Part shown: one piece after another, positions 55,801 through 64,000 of the stretch | Numbering within the stretch: the first letter of the stretch is position 1 | Layout: each line of letters starts with the position of its first letter | NCBI GenBank assembly: GCA_033961575.1 | Contig: CM066741.1 | Location: 3,105,715 to 3,169,714 of the forward strand | Source: Aselliscus stoliczkanus | Taxonomy: Eukaryota; Chordata; Mammalia; Chiroptera; Hipposideridae | Direction of reading: 5' to 3' | Length of the DNA stretch: 64,000 bases | Notes under the pieces: model-generated | The model's input: the letters and a program-made list of their open reading frames with translations, nothing else | Database searches by the model: none | Told to the model about the DNA's origin: nothing | Position numbers and translations under genes: made by a program

Positions 55801-58800
55801 AGAGCTCTCACGAGGGTCTGCACCGCTCACAGCCCATCCCGTTCACCTGTTCCAGGTTGAGGCCAAAGGAGAATTCCAGGTGATTCCCTTGGGAATTTGT
55901 TTGCTGCACATCTTGAAAGTGAGGGCCATCAAGTGAGAGGGTGGACACGTTCCCCCAAAAATGTGGGCTGCAGACCAACAGCGTCAGCCTCTTCTGGGAG
56001 CTTGTTAGAAATGTAGAGCCTGGAGCCTACCCCAGACCTGTTGGCTCAGAACCTGCATTTCAACAAGCTCCTGAGGTGGCCCGTGGGTGCCCAGCACAGT
56101 TTTACAAAGCAGTGGCTGGTGGCTTCCAGTGCTAACCGCTGCCAGGGGTCACCCAGGAAGCAGACAGAAAGAGGGGCCCCTCTGGTGCTGCTCTCAGCTC
56201 TGGGCCCCTCACCAGCACCCACCCCCCACCCCGCAGTGTCCTGAATATCAGCGTGGGCGGGACCGGCCTGTTCACCTTGCGGATGGCGCTTTTCCAGAGC
56301 TCTGACTACAGGCAGCCCTACCAAGGATCCTCCGTGACCCTGTCCACCGAGTCCTTTCTCTACGTGGGCACCGTTATGGATGGGGGCGACCTGTCCCGGT
56401 TTGTCCTGCTGATGACCAACTGCTACGCCACGCCCAGCAGCATCGCCACAGACCCCTTGAAGTACTTTATCATTCAGGACAGGTAAGGCCCACGGACGGA
56501 ATCCAAGGGGGTCTGTGGCCTTGGACGTGGGAGAAGTATACCTTTATAGTCACTAACTTCTGGCTGACGTGTAGCCATCCGTTATGAACCGCCAACAAAT
56601 CACAGAAGTATTAGCAGGGCACGTGACAACATTTACACCCCCCCCTCAATACTTTCAGTTACTACAGTATTAGAATTCCTACTAGATCGCCTGATGTAAC
56701 GTATTATCAAGTATGCGTACTTGTAAATACGTCCATTTATATATATTGGGTTGTCGGAGAAGTCATGATGTATTTTTCTGGTTTTCGTTGCAAAAATGTA
56801 TCATGACTTTTCTGACAACCCCATATAATAGACATGTAAATATATAATGCATATGTCAAATGTTTTAATATTTTAAGAACTATGTTTGGATTTAACTGGT
56901 TTCCTTTACAATCTGATATACTTTATTGTATGCATTTAAAATATTTTTGAGGAGGGGTGCATGGGCTTCCCCAGAAGGCTGCGGGTGGGAAGGGGGCAGG
57001 TCTTTGAAAAGGGCAATAAACCCGACTGAAGGGGCAGGAGGCAGTCTGGCGCCGCGCTTGGAGGGTGAGGTGCTGGCACGGCTGACTAAGGACCAGCTGA
57101 AACAGGGGGAACACACATGTGCTACTTTCACCCAAAAGGCATTGGAGAACCTCGAACCACACCAGGAGAAAGCCGTTTAGTTTCAGTTCATAAACTGAAC
57201 AGGTTTTTTGTTTGTTTGTTTGTTTGTTTTTTGAGGGCAGTGTCACTGGCCCTCATATGTGGGACCTGAACCGGGGCCACTGGCTTCCCAAGCCAGCGCT
57301 TAACCACCGCGCCACTCAGCTGGCCCCATGAACAGGTATTTTTGAAAGCTTCCTGTGTGCCCGGCTCTGTGGATAACACAGTGAGTAGAAGGGCCAAAAA
57401 ATCTCTGCCTGCCTACAGCTGATGACCAGCAATGAAGCAAAAGTGAAATTGACAGCATGTCAGTGATAATGGGGCTTAGAGAAAGAAACAGTGACACAGG
57501 GATGGGAGGGGCTTTGCAGCCAGAGAAAGCATCCCTGGGAGAAATGACCAATTCCTGCTCCTTCTCTTAGAATCGGCCTGGTGACACTCAGGGGGAAGTC
57601 TCAGTGGACGCCCACCTGCCGTCCACGCCTCTCTATTACTTGCTCACCTCTTTGCAATAATAATAATAATAATAATAATAATAAAGCACAATTCTCGGGG
57701 CCGGCCAAGTGGCTCAGTTGGTTAAGAGCTTGCTTAAGAGTGCGAGCTGAGCTCTGAGCAACAGCAGTTCGATGCCCAGCCCGAGCTGAGCTGCCACTGA
57801 GCTGCCAACAGGTGGCAGGATGGCTCAGCTAAAAAAAAGAAAAAAAAATCACAAGTCTGTTTTAGGGTCTTTGGCAGACTATGGTGGCAAACCGAAATTT
57901 AATAGCACTGTTTTACTTTGTATTTCTTTGTACAGTCCTGTTTGATGTATGATCAGTAATACCGGTTTGCTATTTGTGGTCTTGATCTTTGAAAAACTAG
58001 GTGCATCTCAGCACAGATGTAAGTAGATTTAAAGAGTCGTAAGTAAATTATTTGGAAAACACAGGACAATATTTGCAAAGATGGTGTCAAAAGCACTGAA
58101 ATTTGGAAAACACTGGCATGACCGTGATGGGAGGTGGGGGAGGGACATGGAGATTTGGGTTCAGGTCTTGGCTTTGCTGTTCCCTAGTTCTGAGACACAA
58201 GTCAGCTCATCTGTCTGAATACTCATATTCTCACATGTGAAATGGGCATAAATGCTACCTACTGTGTGGGGATTTTTAAGTGTTGCTTTCTGAGAAAGTA
58301 TAACGTGCACAGTGCGGAAAGCTTGGAAAGTTTTGGAAAGGAGGCAGAAAGAAATGCTTGTGTGGGCATGTGTGGGAGCTGGGTTGAGGACCACCCGTCT
58401 AGGGGAGGTGCCAGAATGTCATAGGCTGCGTAAGGAGACAGTGAGTGGCTAGAGGGGACCCTTAGGAGCCCTGCTCAGCCTGAGTTCATGGGGTTGCCAA
58501 GGGCCACGCCGGACACCAATGAATTTAGCTACTGATTCCCGAATGCCATTTCCCAGGAAATCAGAAAGTGCTGGCTTTAGGATAGTCCCCACTCTGTGCA
58601 TCCTAAGTATGGAGCTCCTACTGTGTGCCACACAGTGTAGTGGCACTTTGAAAAACGAACTCATGTAATCCTCACAACTTTCTTATGATATGGGTTACAG
58701 TTATTAGTCCCTGTACGCAAATGGGGAAACTGGGGCACAGAGAACTCAAGTAAGTTACGCAAGGTCACACAGCCAGTAGGTGGTGGAATGAGATTTGAAC

Positions 58801-61628
58801 CCAGAAAGTCAGGCCCTGGGTTGTGTGTTTGCTCAACCCACCCTCTTACCCGACATAACCCTCTCAGGTGTCCACGCGCTGAGGACTCCACCATCCAGGT
58901 GATAGAGAACGGGCAGTCCCCTCAGGGCCGGTTTTCGGTCCAGATGTTCCGATTTGCGGGGAACCATGACCTGGTCTACCTACACTGTGAAGTGTATCTC
59001 TGTGACACCATGAACGAAAAGTGCAAACCTGTGAGTCGCCTCCCCTCCCTCTGCCTGTTCCTGTGCCCTTCCCCTCGCCCGGCTCCCCAGACCAAAGACA
59101 TCCGGCCACCAGATCTAAAAAACTAAACACGGTTCTGCTGTTTCTCTGAGCAGTAAGCGTGGGGGTGGGGATATGTGGCCAGCAGGAGACCCAAGGTGCT
59201 GGGAGCTCAGGCAAGGTCCCTGAAGTACACTGGCTTGTCTGGGGCTGTGTTCTCCGAGCAGAGGCTGACGTTTTAAGGCACTGCACACCTTATCTGTGTT
59301 AACTTTTGAATTCTTCACAGCAACTCTGTGAGGCCCGCATTGCACTAGCCCCCCTTTCCTAGAGTGGGAGAGAAGCTCAGAGAACTTCAGTGACTTGCCT
59401 AAGATCAGACATCTAAGAAGCGGTGGAGACGGGCACGAACGAACCCCAGGACCCTAATAGCTCCTGCTGCCCCCACTCTCACGCCCCACACTGTCCCCCT
59501 CACGGAAGGGCTTGTCACCCTCTCTCTGCAGACATGCTCCAGGACCAGATCCCACCGTGGGGACGTCATCGACCAGGCCCATGTCCTGAACTTGGGTCCC
59601 ATCATGCGGAAAGGTAAGAGGGCCATTCCCCCACCTTCGAGGCGGGACCCGTTCTCCAGAGATGAGGGGGACAGAACCTGGCGCTTGGGGTCCGAAGAGA
59701 TGGAGTACGTGGCTTCTGTGGGAGCTGTACGGACTCTAAACTGCCTTCCTTTTAGCAGTTCCCATTCATTCATTCATTCCACAAATATAGTCTTCCTTGT
59801 GCCTACTATGTGCCAGGCCCTGTGGCTGTCTCATGATGAGCAAAACAGTTACAGGCCCAGCTTACATGGAGCTTACGGACCAGTGGGTGGGGGGGACTTC
59901 ATTCAAAGAATCATAGCTAGCTAGCTAGCTGGCTAGATAGCTATTGTGATAAGTGTCATCAAGAAAATATATTAGGGGGCCGGCCAAGTGGCGCATTGGT
60001 TAAGAGCTGGTTTTGGGACGCCAGCGGCCCCGGTTCGGATCCCACATGAGGGCCAGTGACACTGCCCTCTGCAGCTAACAACAGCTCCACCTGGAGCTGG
60101 GCTGTGTGAGCCCCGGCGACGGTGTAGGCTGCAGCCCCTGCTGCAGTGGGCTGCCATAGGCTACAGTGAGTGGCCTGCAGCCAGCGTGAGCGGCTGGCAG
60201 CCAAGCGTGAGCTGCCAATAGCCGCGATAAGCGACATCCAGAGGCCGGCGACCGATCTGCCTCACCCGGGAAGAGCGCAATGACGATACCAACATGGGCC
60301 AGTGAGGCGACGTCCTCCACAACTAGACTGCCCTGGCTACGAGGAGGGCACACTGAGGGCGTCCGCCAGGCCCCTGGCCGGCCGCAGGCCTTTTCCTTGC
60401 ACTGACCCTTCTCTCTTCCCCTACAGGGGTCCAGACCAAAGCCTCAGGGGCTGCTCCCAGCAACCGGGGTAAGCTGAGGGCCTCTTTCAGAGGGGCCTGC
60501 GCCAGCACCTTCCCCCAGGGCTTTGATCCATGGGCCCAGGCAGTGCCGGCCTGCTCGGCCTGAGCTCTGAAGAGGCGACAGCATCTGTGGCAATGGCTGG
60601 ACCTGGGACTGGATACACGCTCCTGTATCCATGACATCCCACACTGGTGCATACGATACAGGCACTGACAGACGGGCACATGAGAGGACACATCACCCAG
60701 ACACACACACACACGGGTCACATGCATACATTCATATTTGCACACGCAGACGCACAGCTAGCGTTGCGTGCGTATGTGCACGTACAGACACACTCACACT
60801 CGTTAGAGACCCGTACACGAGACACGCACACACTCTAGATCTGCGGCTCGGCACTTCCTGGAGCCTCACGGCTCATGTCTAACACGCTTTACAGGCTCCA
60901 TCCCACAGGTGACAGATCTATGCCAGGTGTCACTACAGGCCAGGCACCATGCTTAGGGCCGGGCTGAACACAGCAGACAGACAAGAAACCCTGTTCCTCT
61001 GCCTCGCTGCTCCTCTGACGACAAAGGCCAGGGACTGGTGGCATTTCTAGGGCCCTTGGTTTTCCTGGCCATTGAATTGTCTGGGAATGGGGATGAAAAG
61101 TGAATCCATGTAACTGGTGGCCTTCCTGGCCCCTGGATCCAAGGGGGCTGTTCCACCAACCCCGTGTTTGACCCGAGCTAGTTCAACCCAGCACCAGGGA
61201 GAGTCCAGGGGTCCTGCGAAGCGTGTCCTCTTTGAACGTTCCAAAGCGCCACGAACGGTAGAGCAGATTGCACACTGCACAAGAGGGCCCTTTTGAGGGG
61301 ATACCGATCCTAGCACCGGAGGAAAAGACCACCTTCTTCAAATTGGTCCGCCTGGGAGGGCACCTTTTCCTATTTCTGCACCCACAGTGGCACCTTTTTC
61401 TAATTGGCTTTCAGGGCAGATAAAGAGCAAGTTTCCTTTTTCTAACTGATCAGCCCACACAGCGTGTCCTTTCCTAACTGGCCACTCCAGGGGAGGCACC
61501 TCATGCTAGCTTTGCACAAAGGGCCCCCAGTGCCAGCAGCGGCCCTGTCCTTCGCTTTCCTTCCAGGGCTCCCGAAGGTCTGGCTGCCTCTGCTGCTGTC
61601 TGTGACCCTGATCCTGACGGCACAGTGA
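49724..61628 (+). CDS. UMOD: UMOD, uromodulin (Tamm-Horsfall protein)
   Basis: Ten coding exons join to 646 residues (human 640). The protein is made in the thick ascending limb, GPI-anchored apically, shed by hepsin, and polymerises into urinary filaments that bind type 1-fimbriated bacteria. Seen here: signal peptide about 1-27; EGF-like modules at 35-66, 72-109 and 115-151, the second and third with the calcium-type DxDEC start; Cys-rich D8C/D10C region about 153-290; EGF IV at 300-320; ZP module about 337-594; hydrophobic C-terminus 628-646 replaced by the GPI anchor. All 48 cysteines of the human protein appear present. N-X-S/T sites are at 41, 83, 135, 235, 247, 401 and 452, a pattern different from human. 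The hepsin-site region reads RTRSHRG at 589-595; the patch VLNLGPI at 603-609 is kept. All splice sites are GT-AG; the gene looks functional. Confidence 0.98.
49830..50096. repeat. Alternating purine-pyrimidine GT-rich tract in UMOD intron 1
   Basis: About 270 bases of GT with interspersed GCATGTATGTGC and GCATATATATGTG units, partly organised as repeats of about 40-60 bases. It begins roughly 10 bases after the exon 1 donor. Confidence 0.97.
50097..51158. other. UMOD intron 1, remainder
   Basis: MIR-like sequence on the plus strand (about 50500-50740, including TTACCAGCAAGTGGCTTAAA). No exon was recognised. Confidence 0.5.
51159..51935 (+). CDS. UMOD: UMOD coding exon 2 (EGF I-III and D8C region)
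   Basis: A 777-base exon for residues 33-291. It codes for three EGF-like modules, the β-hairpin [12 protein letters not shown], and the D8C domain ending HLAYCT. Sequons are N41AT, N83SS, N135YS, N235GT and N247RT; the human N275 equivalent is His278 ([11 protein letters not shown]). The acceptor is TCTGCAG and the donor ACAG|GTGAGC. Phase 1 at both ends. Confidence 0.97.
52018..52131 (+). CDS. UMOD: UMOD coding exon 3 (EGF IV)
   Basis: Codes for residues 292-329, [17 protein letters not shown] to [12 protein letters not shown]. It forms the fourth EGF-like module before the ZP domain. The segment after CKQ differs from human and lacks the N322 sequon. The intron before it is only 82 bases. 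The acceptor is GTCCTGCAG and the donor TCCG|GTGAGG. Confidence 0.93.
52132..53167. other. UMOD intron 3
   Basis: About 1.0 kb of mostly unique sequence with a T run at 52875-52890. No clear repeat or exon. Confidence 0.5.
53168..53376 (+). CDS. UMOD: UMOD coding exon 4 (ZP-N)
   Basis: Codes for residues 330-399, starting [20 protein letters not shown] and ending PCGTVMT: the first half of the ZP-N polymerisation domain. The acceptor is CCGTTTCAG and the donor ACA|GTACGT. Phase 1 in, phase 0 out. Confidence 0.96.
53377..54392. other. UMOD intron 4
   Basis: MIR-like plus-strand sequence (about 53420-53650, with TAAACGAGTTAACGCCTGTG) and a short SINE in reverse (54168-54273). Confidence 0.6.
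54168..54273 (-). repeat. Short tRNA-derived SINE, reverse
   Basis: Poly-T, GAGGGCAGTGTCACTGGCCC, reversed head ending CCACTCGGCCGGCCC. The flanks TGTTGTCACTTTT and TGTTGTCATTTTT form the target-site duplication. Confidence 0.93.
54393..54541 (+). CDS. UMOD: UMOD coding exon 5 (ZP-N end, internal hydrophobic patch)
   Basis: Codes for residues 400-448 plus two bases. KNETHATYS keeps the human N396 sequon as N401. [14 protein letters not shown] at 435-448 corresponds to the internal hydrophobic patch region that controls polymerisation. The acceptor is CCAACACAG and the donor CAG|GTGCGG. Phase 0 in, phase 2 out. Confidence 0.95.
54542..56236. other. UMOD intron 5
   Basis: About 1.7 kb. MIR-like antisense sequence (about 55190-55380, with GAACCCAGGGCG) and a MER5A-like transposon (about 55960-56150). 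Confidence 0.55.
55960..56150 (+). mobile_element. MER5A-like hAT nonautonomous transposon
   Basis: AATGTGGGCTGCAGACCAAC, AGCTTGTTAGAAATGTAGAG, CCTACCCCAGACCTG, TTTCAACAAGCTCCTGAGGT and a degenerate 3' part match the MER5A order. Confidence 0.7.
56237..56482 (+). CDS. UMOD: UMOD coding exon 6 (ZP linker and ZP-C)
   Basis: Codes for residues 449-530, [13 protein letters not shown] to FIIQD. It contains a sequon N452IS not in the human protein and lacks the human N513 sequon (Ile518). The acceptor is ACCCCGCAG and the donor ACAG|GTAAGG. Phase 2 in, phase 2 out. Confidence 0.96.
56746..56823. mobile_element. Mariner-type palindromic MITE, copy 2
   Basis: A 78-base inverted repeat flanked by TA, ends TTGGGTTGTCGGAGAAGTCA and TGACTTTTCTGACAACCCCA. 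It is the same family as the copy at 36823-36903 but with the loop in opposite orientation. It lies in UMOD intron 6. Confidence 0.9.
57204..57327 (-). repeat. Short tRNA-derived SINE, reverse
   Basis: (TTTG)n/T-rich tail, GAGGGCAGTGTCACTGGCCC and the reversed head ending GCCACTCAGCTGGCCCC. TGAACAGG occurs on both sides (57196-57203, 57329-57336). Confidence 0.92.
57656..57682. repeat. AAT microsatellite
   Basis: Nine AAT/ATA units directly before a SINE. Confidence 0.95.
57697..57848 (+). repeat. Second-type tRNA-derived SINE
   Basis: GGGGCCGGCCAAGTGGCTCA head with GTTAAGAGC, CAGTTCGATGCCC as B-box region, then GAGCTGAGCTGCCACTGAGC units, TGGCTCAGCT and an A-rich tail. It is the same family as the reverse copy at 8083-8243. 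Confidence 0.88.
58868..59030 (+). CDS. UMOD: UMOD coding exon 7 (ZP-C)
   Basis: Codes for residues 531-585, [17 protein letters not shown] to MNEKCKP, with the conserved ZP-C cysteines. The acceptor is AACCCTCTCAG and the donor CCT|GTGAGT. Phase 2 in, phase 0 out. Confidence 0.96.
59031..59531. other. UMOD intron 7
   Basis: About 500 bases; a MIR/L2-like antisense stretch (about 59270-59450, with AGAACTTCAGTGACTTGCC). Confidence 0.5.
59532..59613 (+). CDS. UMOD: UMOD coding exon 8 (cleavage site, external hydrophobic patch)
   Basis: Codes for residues 586-612, [15 protein letters not shown] then [12 protein letters not shown]. In human this segment carries the hepsin cleavage site RFRS; here the aligned residues are RSHR. 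The patch VLNLGPI is unchanged. The acceptor is TCTCTGCAG and the donor AAAG|GTAAGA. Confidence 0.94.
59614..60426. other. UMOD intron 8
   Basis: An L2/MIR-class stretch (about 59760-59900), an AGCT tetranucleotide repeat (59916-59943) and a long-form SINE (59975-60327) ending about 100 bases before exon 9. Confidence 0.65.
59975..60327 (+). repeat. Long-form tRNA-derived SINE, 3'-truncated
   Basis: Full head and body as in the copy at 31403-31828, stopping at CCACAACTAGACTG without the AATAAAATC tail. Confidence 0.9.
60427..60468 (+). CDS. UMOD: UMOD coding exon 9 (microexon)
   Basis: A 42-base exon, phase 1 at both ends, coding for [14 protein letters not shown], the linker to the GPI-anchor signal. 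The acceptor is CCCCTACAG and the donor CGGG|GTAAGC. A long SINE lies immediately upstream, ending near 60327. Confidence 0.88.
60469..61566. other. UMOD intron 9
   Basis: About 1.1 kb. A CA-rich stretch at about 60697-60830 and otherwise unique-looking sequence. No exon was recognised. Confidence 0.5.
61567..61628 (+). CDS. UMOD: UMOD coding exon 10 (GPI-anchor signal, stop)
   Basis: Codes for [20 protein letters not shown] and TGA. It is a hydrophobic C-terminal stretch without a cytoplasmic tail, as expected for a GPI-attachment signal removed in the ER. The acceptor is TTTCCTTCCAG. No canonical AATAAA was seen in the following 300 bases. Confidence 0.93.
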
Positions 61629-64000
61629 TCTGCAGGCAGAAACCCTGTGCCCAGCGGCCGCCGCGTCACCTCCTGCCACTGGGGAGGCCACAGCAAGGGC
61701 GCTCCCACCGGACTCAGCTGGCTTCTGTTTTCTCCTCTTCCACCCTCACGCCCCCAAACAGCCTGTGTCTTTCTTTAAATGCTGCCTCCTCTCCAAACGG
61801 GGCTTGTGATGTGTCTGCACATGAGGCCCCTGTCTCCTTAAAGACAGTGGCAAAATAATAGTAATTTTAAAAGCTCATCCTTGTGAAGTCATTCATTCAT
61901 TCAGCAAGTGTTTACTGAGCATCTACTCTATGCAGGCACCGTTTGTGGTGCTGAGGTTCCCATGGTGAGAAACACCAGGTTCTCTCCTGCCCCAGTGGAG
62001 CCCACAGCCTGGTCACAGAGACGAGGTTCACCTCTGGTTCTGCTGTGTGACCTTAGATAAAATACACAACGTCTCTGAGCTTCATCCATCCATCCATTTA
62101 TTCATCCCAGCACTCATTCATTCATGCATTCATTCATTCAAGAAAGACTTGCTGAGCACCTACTATGTGCCAGGCACAGTGCTAGCGGGGGTACAGCACG
62201 AACAAATCAGACACACTCCCTGCCTTCCTGGGGCATAAGATCTGGCCGGGGAAGGAGAACTCAAACAGGTATTTGCAGGTGTGTCCGGCATGGCAGGAAT
62301 GGCAGGTAGGGCAAGCGGCTGCTGCCCCCTTACGGTGAGAGGCTTCATTCAGTTTTCCAGAAACATTTATTTGAGCACCAGTATGTACCAGGCACTGTGC
62401 CAGCGGCTGGCAAACACCGGGGAACAGGGCAGATGGAGTCCCTGCCTTTGGGAGCCTCCCTCCCTGACAGGCGATGTGCCTGGCATGCCTGGCACATCCT
62501 CGGGGCCTCCTACCCCCCGCAAGTCTCCCTCCTGATCCAAAACACACAGACCTGGTTACAGGGCCACCGCAGCAGCAGCGGCAGCGGGGAGCAGACCCAT
62601 TACCCGCGCTGGGGGGGGGGTGCATGGCAAGGGAACCTCCAGGAGGCTCCTTGGAGGCACAACCAGAAACCAAGGGGCTGCCGGGCCCAGGAGGCCCAGA
62701 CACCCCAAAGGTGTCCGGGCTTCTCTACCAAGTGGGCCAGGGGAAGCCGAAGCCGATGGGAAACGTCTGCCCTGACGCCAGCTGCTTCCCTGGACTCCAG
62801 CCGTGGCTGTGCAGGCGAGACCAAGGCCCTGCCGCCTTACCAGAACCGTCTGACGCCAGGGAAAACCACACGTGTGTATCAGCAAACGGGGCCTGCAGGG
62901 ACAGCGTATCTGTTGTTAGGACGTCTTATCACGCGCTGACACGCACCGAGCCCCCACGCCTGCTGCCTTCACGTAGGAGCTTTAGGTAAGAAGACTGCGG
63001 CCTGAGCTCAGCCCCTTTCACGGTCAGTCCATGGTCAGCCGAGCCTGTCTGGACTACGTGCAGCGCCACCGATCCTCTGACTCAGGGACAACAGAACATA
63101 AAGAAAATCGAAACGGCCGCCAAGGGGCCAGGGAGAAGAAGCACACCAGAATCAATGCTTTTGTCCCTCTGTTCCTCTCCCTTCCCTTTCTTTTTCCCCC
63201 TCTTTTCCATCAGTTATTCAGCTCAACAATCAACAGATATTTTGAGCATCAATTCAAGGCCAGACACGTTTACAGGAAGCAAGAACACAGCAAATAATCA
63301 AAACAGAGCCCTTGCTGTGAAGGACTTATGTTTAAAAGGGGGGTATGTATGTGACCTGTCAGGTGGTGATGAGCACTTTGGGGAATTAAAAAAACAAGGG
63401 TAATAGAGTGATGGGGCGTTATTTTACATAGGATGCTGGGAAAGCTGTCTCTGAGAAGCAGAGGCTGAGAGAAGTAAGAGAATGAACCAGGGGCATAGCT
63501 GAGGAAGACATTACAGGTGGTGGGAACAGCAGTTGCAAAGGCCCTGGGGCAGCCCCTTGTGTCTTTCCACCGAGGTTTGACTAAGACTCGGACTAAGCCC
63601 TAAGTTTTGAGGCATTTCTCACAGGAGAGGGTCTGGGGCGTGCACGCTGTGATTCTGTCCATTTGTTTACTCAATAAGAACCTTCTAGGTGCTGGTTAGA
63701 ACTGCAAAACCAGGGCCCCTGCCCACAAGGATATGACACCCATCAGAGGGGCCTAGGAGCAGAGCAGAGAAGCCCAGCAAGCCTGCGGAGTTTAGGAAAG
63801 GCTTCCTGGAGGAGGCGAGCCTCAATGATAAATGATAAGTCGTGGTAGGCTGAGAGTGGCGTGACGCAGGCAGGGGGGATGATATATGCAAAGGTTTGGA
63901 GGTGGCAGGAGAGCAGGGAAGCGCAGATGGGCTGCAGCACAGAATGTGTGGGGAGCAGCCATGGATGAGGTAGGAACTGGGGACAAGGCTCAGGTCCCAG
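61629..64000. other. UMOD 3' UTR and downstream intergenic sequence
   Basis: The UMOD 3' UTR probably ends within about 250 bases, but no canonical poly(A) signal was seen. Repeats follow: L2/MIR-class stretches at about 61890-62060, 62090-62240, 62340-62470 and 63210-63950, and CATT simple repeats. No gene was recognised; GP2 would be expected further right. Confidence 0.55.

Larger units (their letters stand above)
56483..58867. other. UMOD intron 6
   Basis: About 2.4 kb with the MITE, two SINEs of different types (57204-57327, 57697-57848), an AAT microsatellite (57656-57682) and an L2/MIR-like antisense stretch (about 58590-58810) directly before exon 7. Confidence 0.6.

Overview
This is eukaryotic genomic DNA from a placental mammal: split genes with GT-AG introns, about 5-7% coding sequence, and dense LINE, SINE and DNA-transposon remains. 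Three protein-coding genes are readable. From left to right they are the 5' half of ACSM5 (minus strand), all of the PDILT coding sequence (plus strand) and all of the UMOD coding sequence (plus strand). This is the ACSM5-PDILT-UMOD order of human chromosome 16p12.3, seen in inverted orientation; GP2 would be expected beyond the right edge. The species cannot be read directly. Several young tRNA-derived SINEs, one a long form ending in an AATAAAATCTT tail, resemble SINEs I associate from memory with rhinolophoid bats. I therefore favour a bat, with moderate to low confidence.

Layout. Positions 185-10564 (minus) hold six coding exons of ACSM5, from the start codon to about codon 334; the later exons lie off the left edge. 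Positions 10565-15696 are the intergenic or 5' region between two divergent genes. Positions 15697-44848 hold PDILT, 11 coding exons and 568 codons, with a very long first coding intron (15.9-26.4 kb). Positions 44849-49723 separate PDILT and UMOD. Positions 49724-61628 hold UMOD, 10 coding exons and 646 codons. Positions 61629-64000 are repeat-rich downstream sequence. All 27 coding exons have canonical splice sites and compatible phases, with no internal stops, so all three genes look intact within the window.

Roles. The genes share a neighbourhood, not a pathway. ACSM5 is a mitochondrial medium-chain acyl-CoA synthetase. PDILT is a testis-specific ER protein disulfide isomerase-like chaperone. 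UMOD is the GPI-anchored ZP-domain protein of the kidney thick ascending limb, shed into urine as filaments.

Main observations. (1) The PDILT a' domain encodes a complete CGRC (CXXC) active site, where human and mouse PDILT are known for SXXC. (2) Uromodulin keeps all 48 cysteines, but its N-glycosylation map is remodelled: the position equivalent to human N275, the high-mannose ligand of type 1 fimbriae, is histidine, three further human sites are lost and three are gained. (3) The uromodulin hepsin-cleavage segment is rewritten while the neighbouring external hydrophobic patch is kept. (4) Two tandem CTCF-like motifs sit in PDILT intron 1. (5) At least three lineage-specific SINE types and a pair of mariner-type palindromic MITEs are present. 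Human residues used for comparison are recalled from memory and should be checked by alignment.
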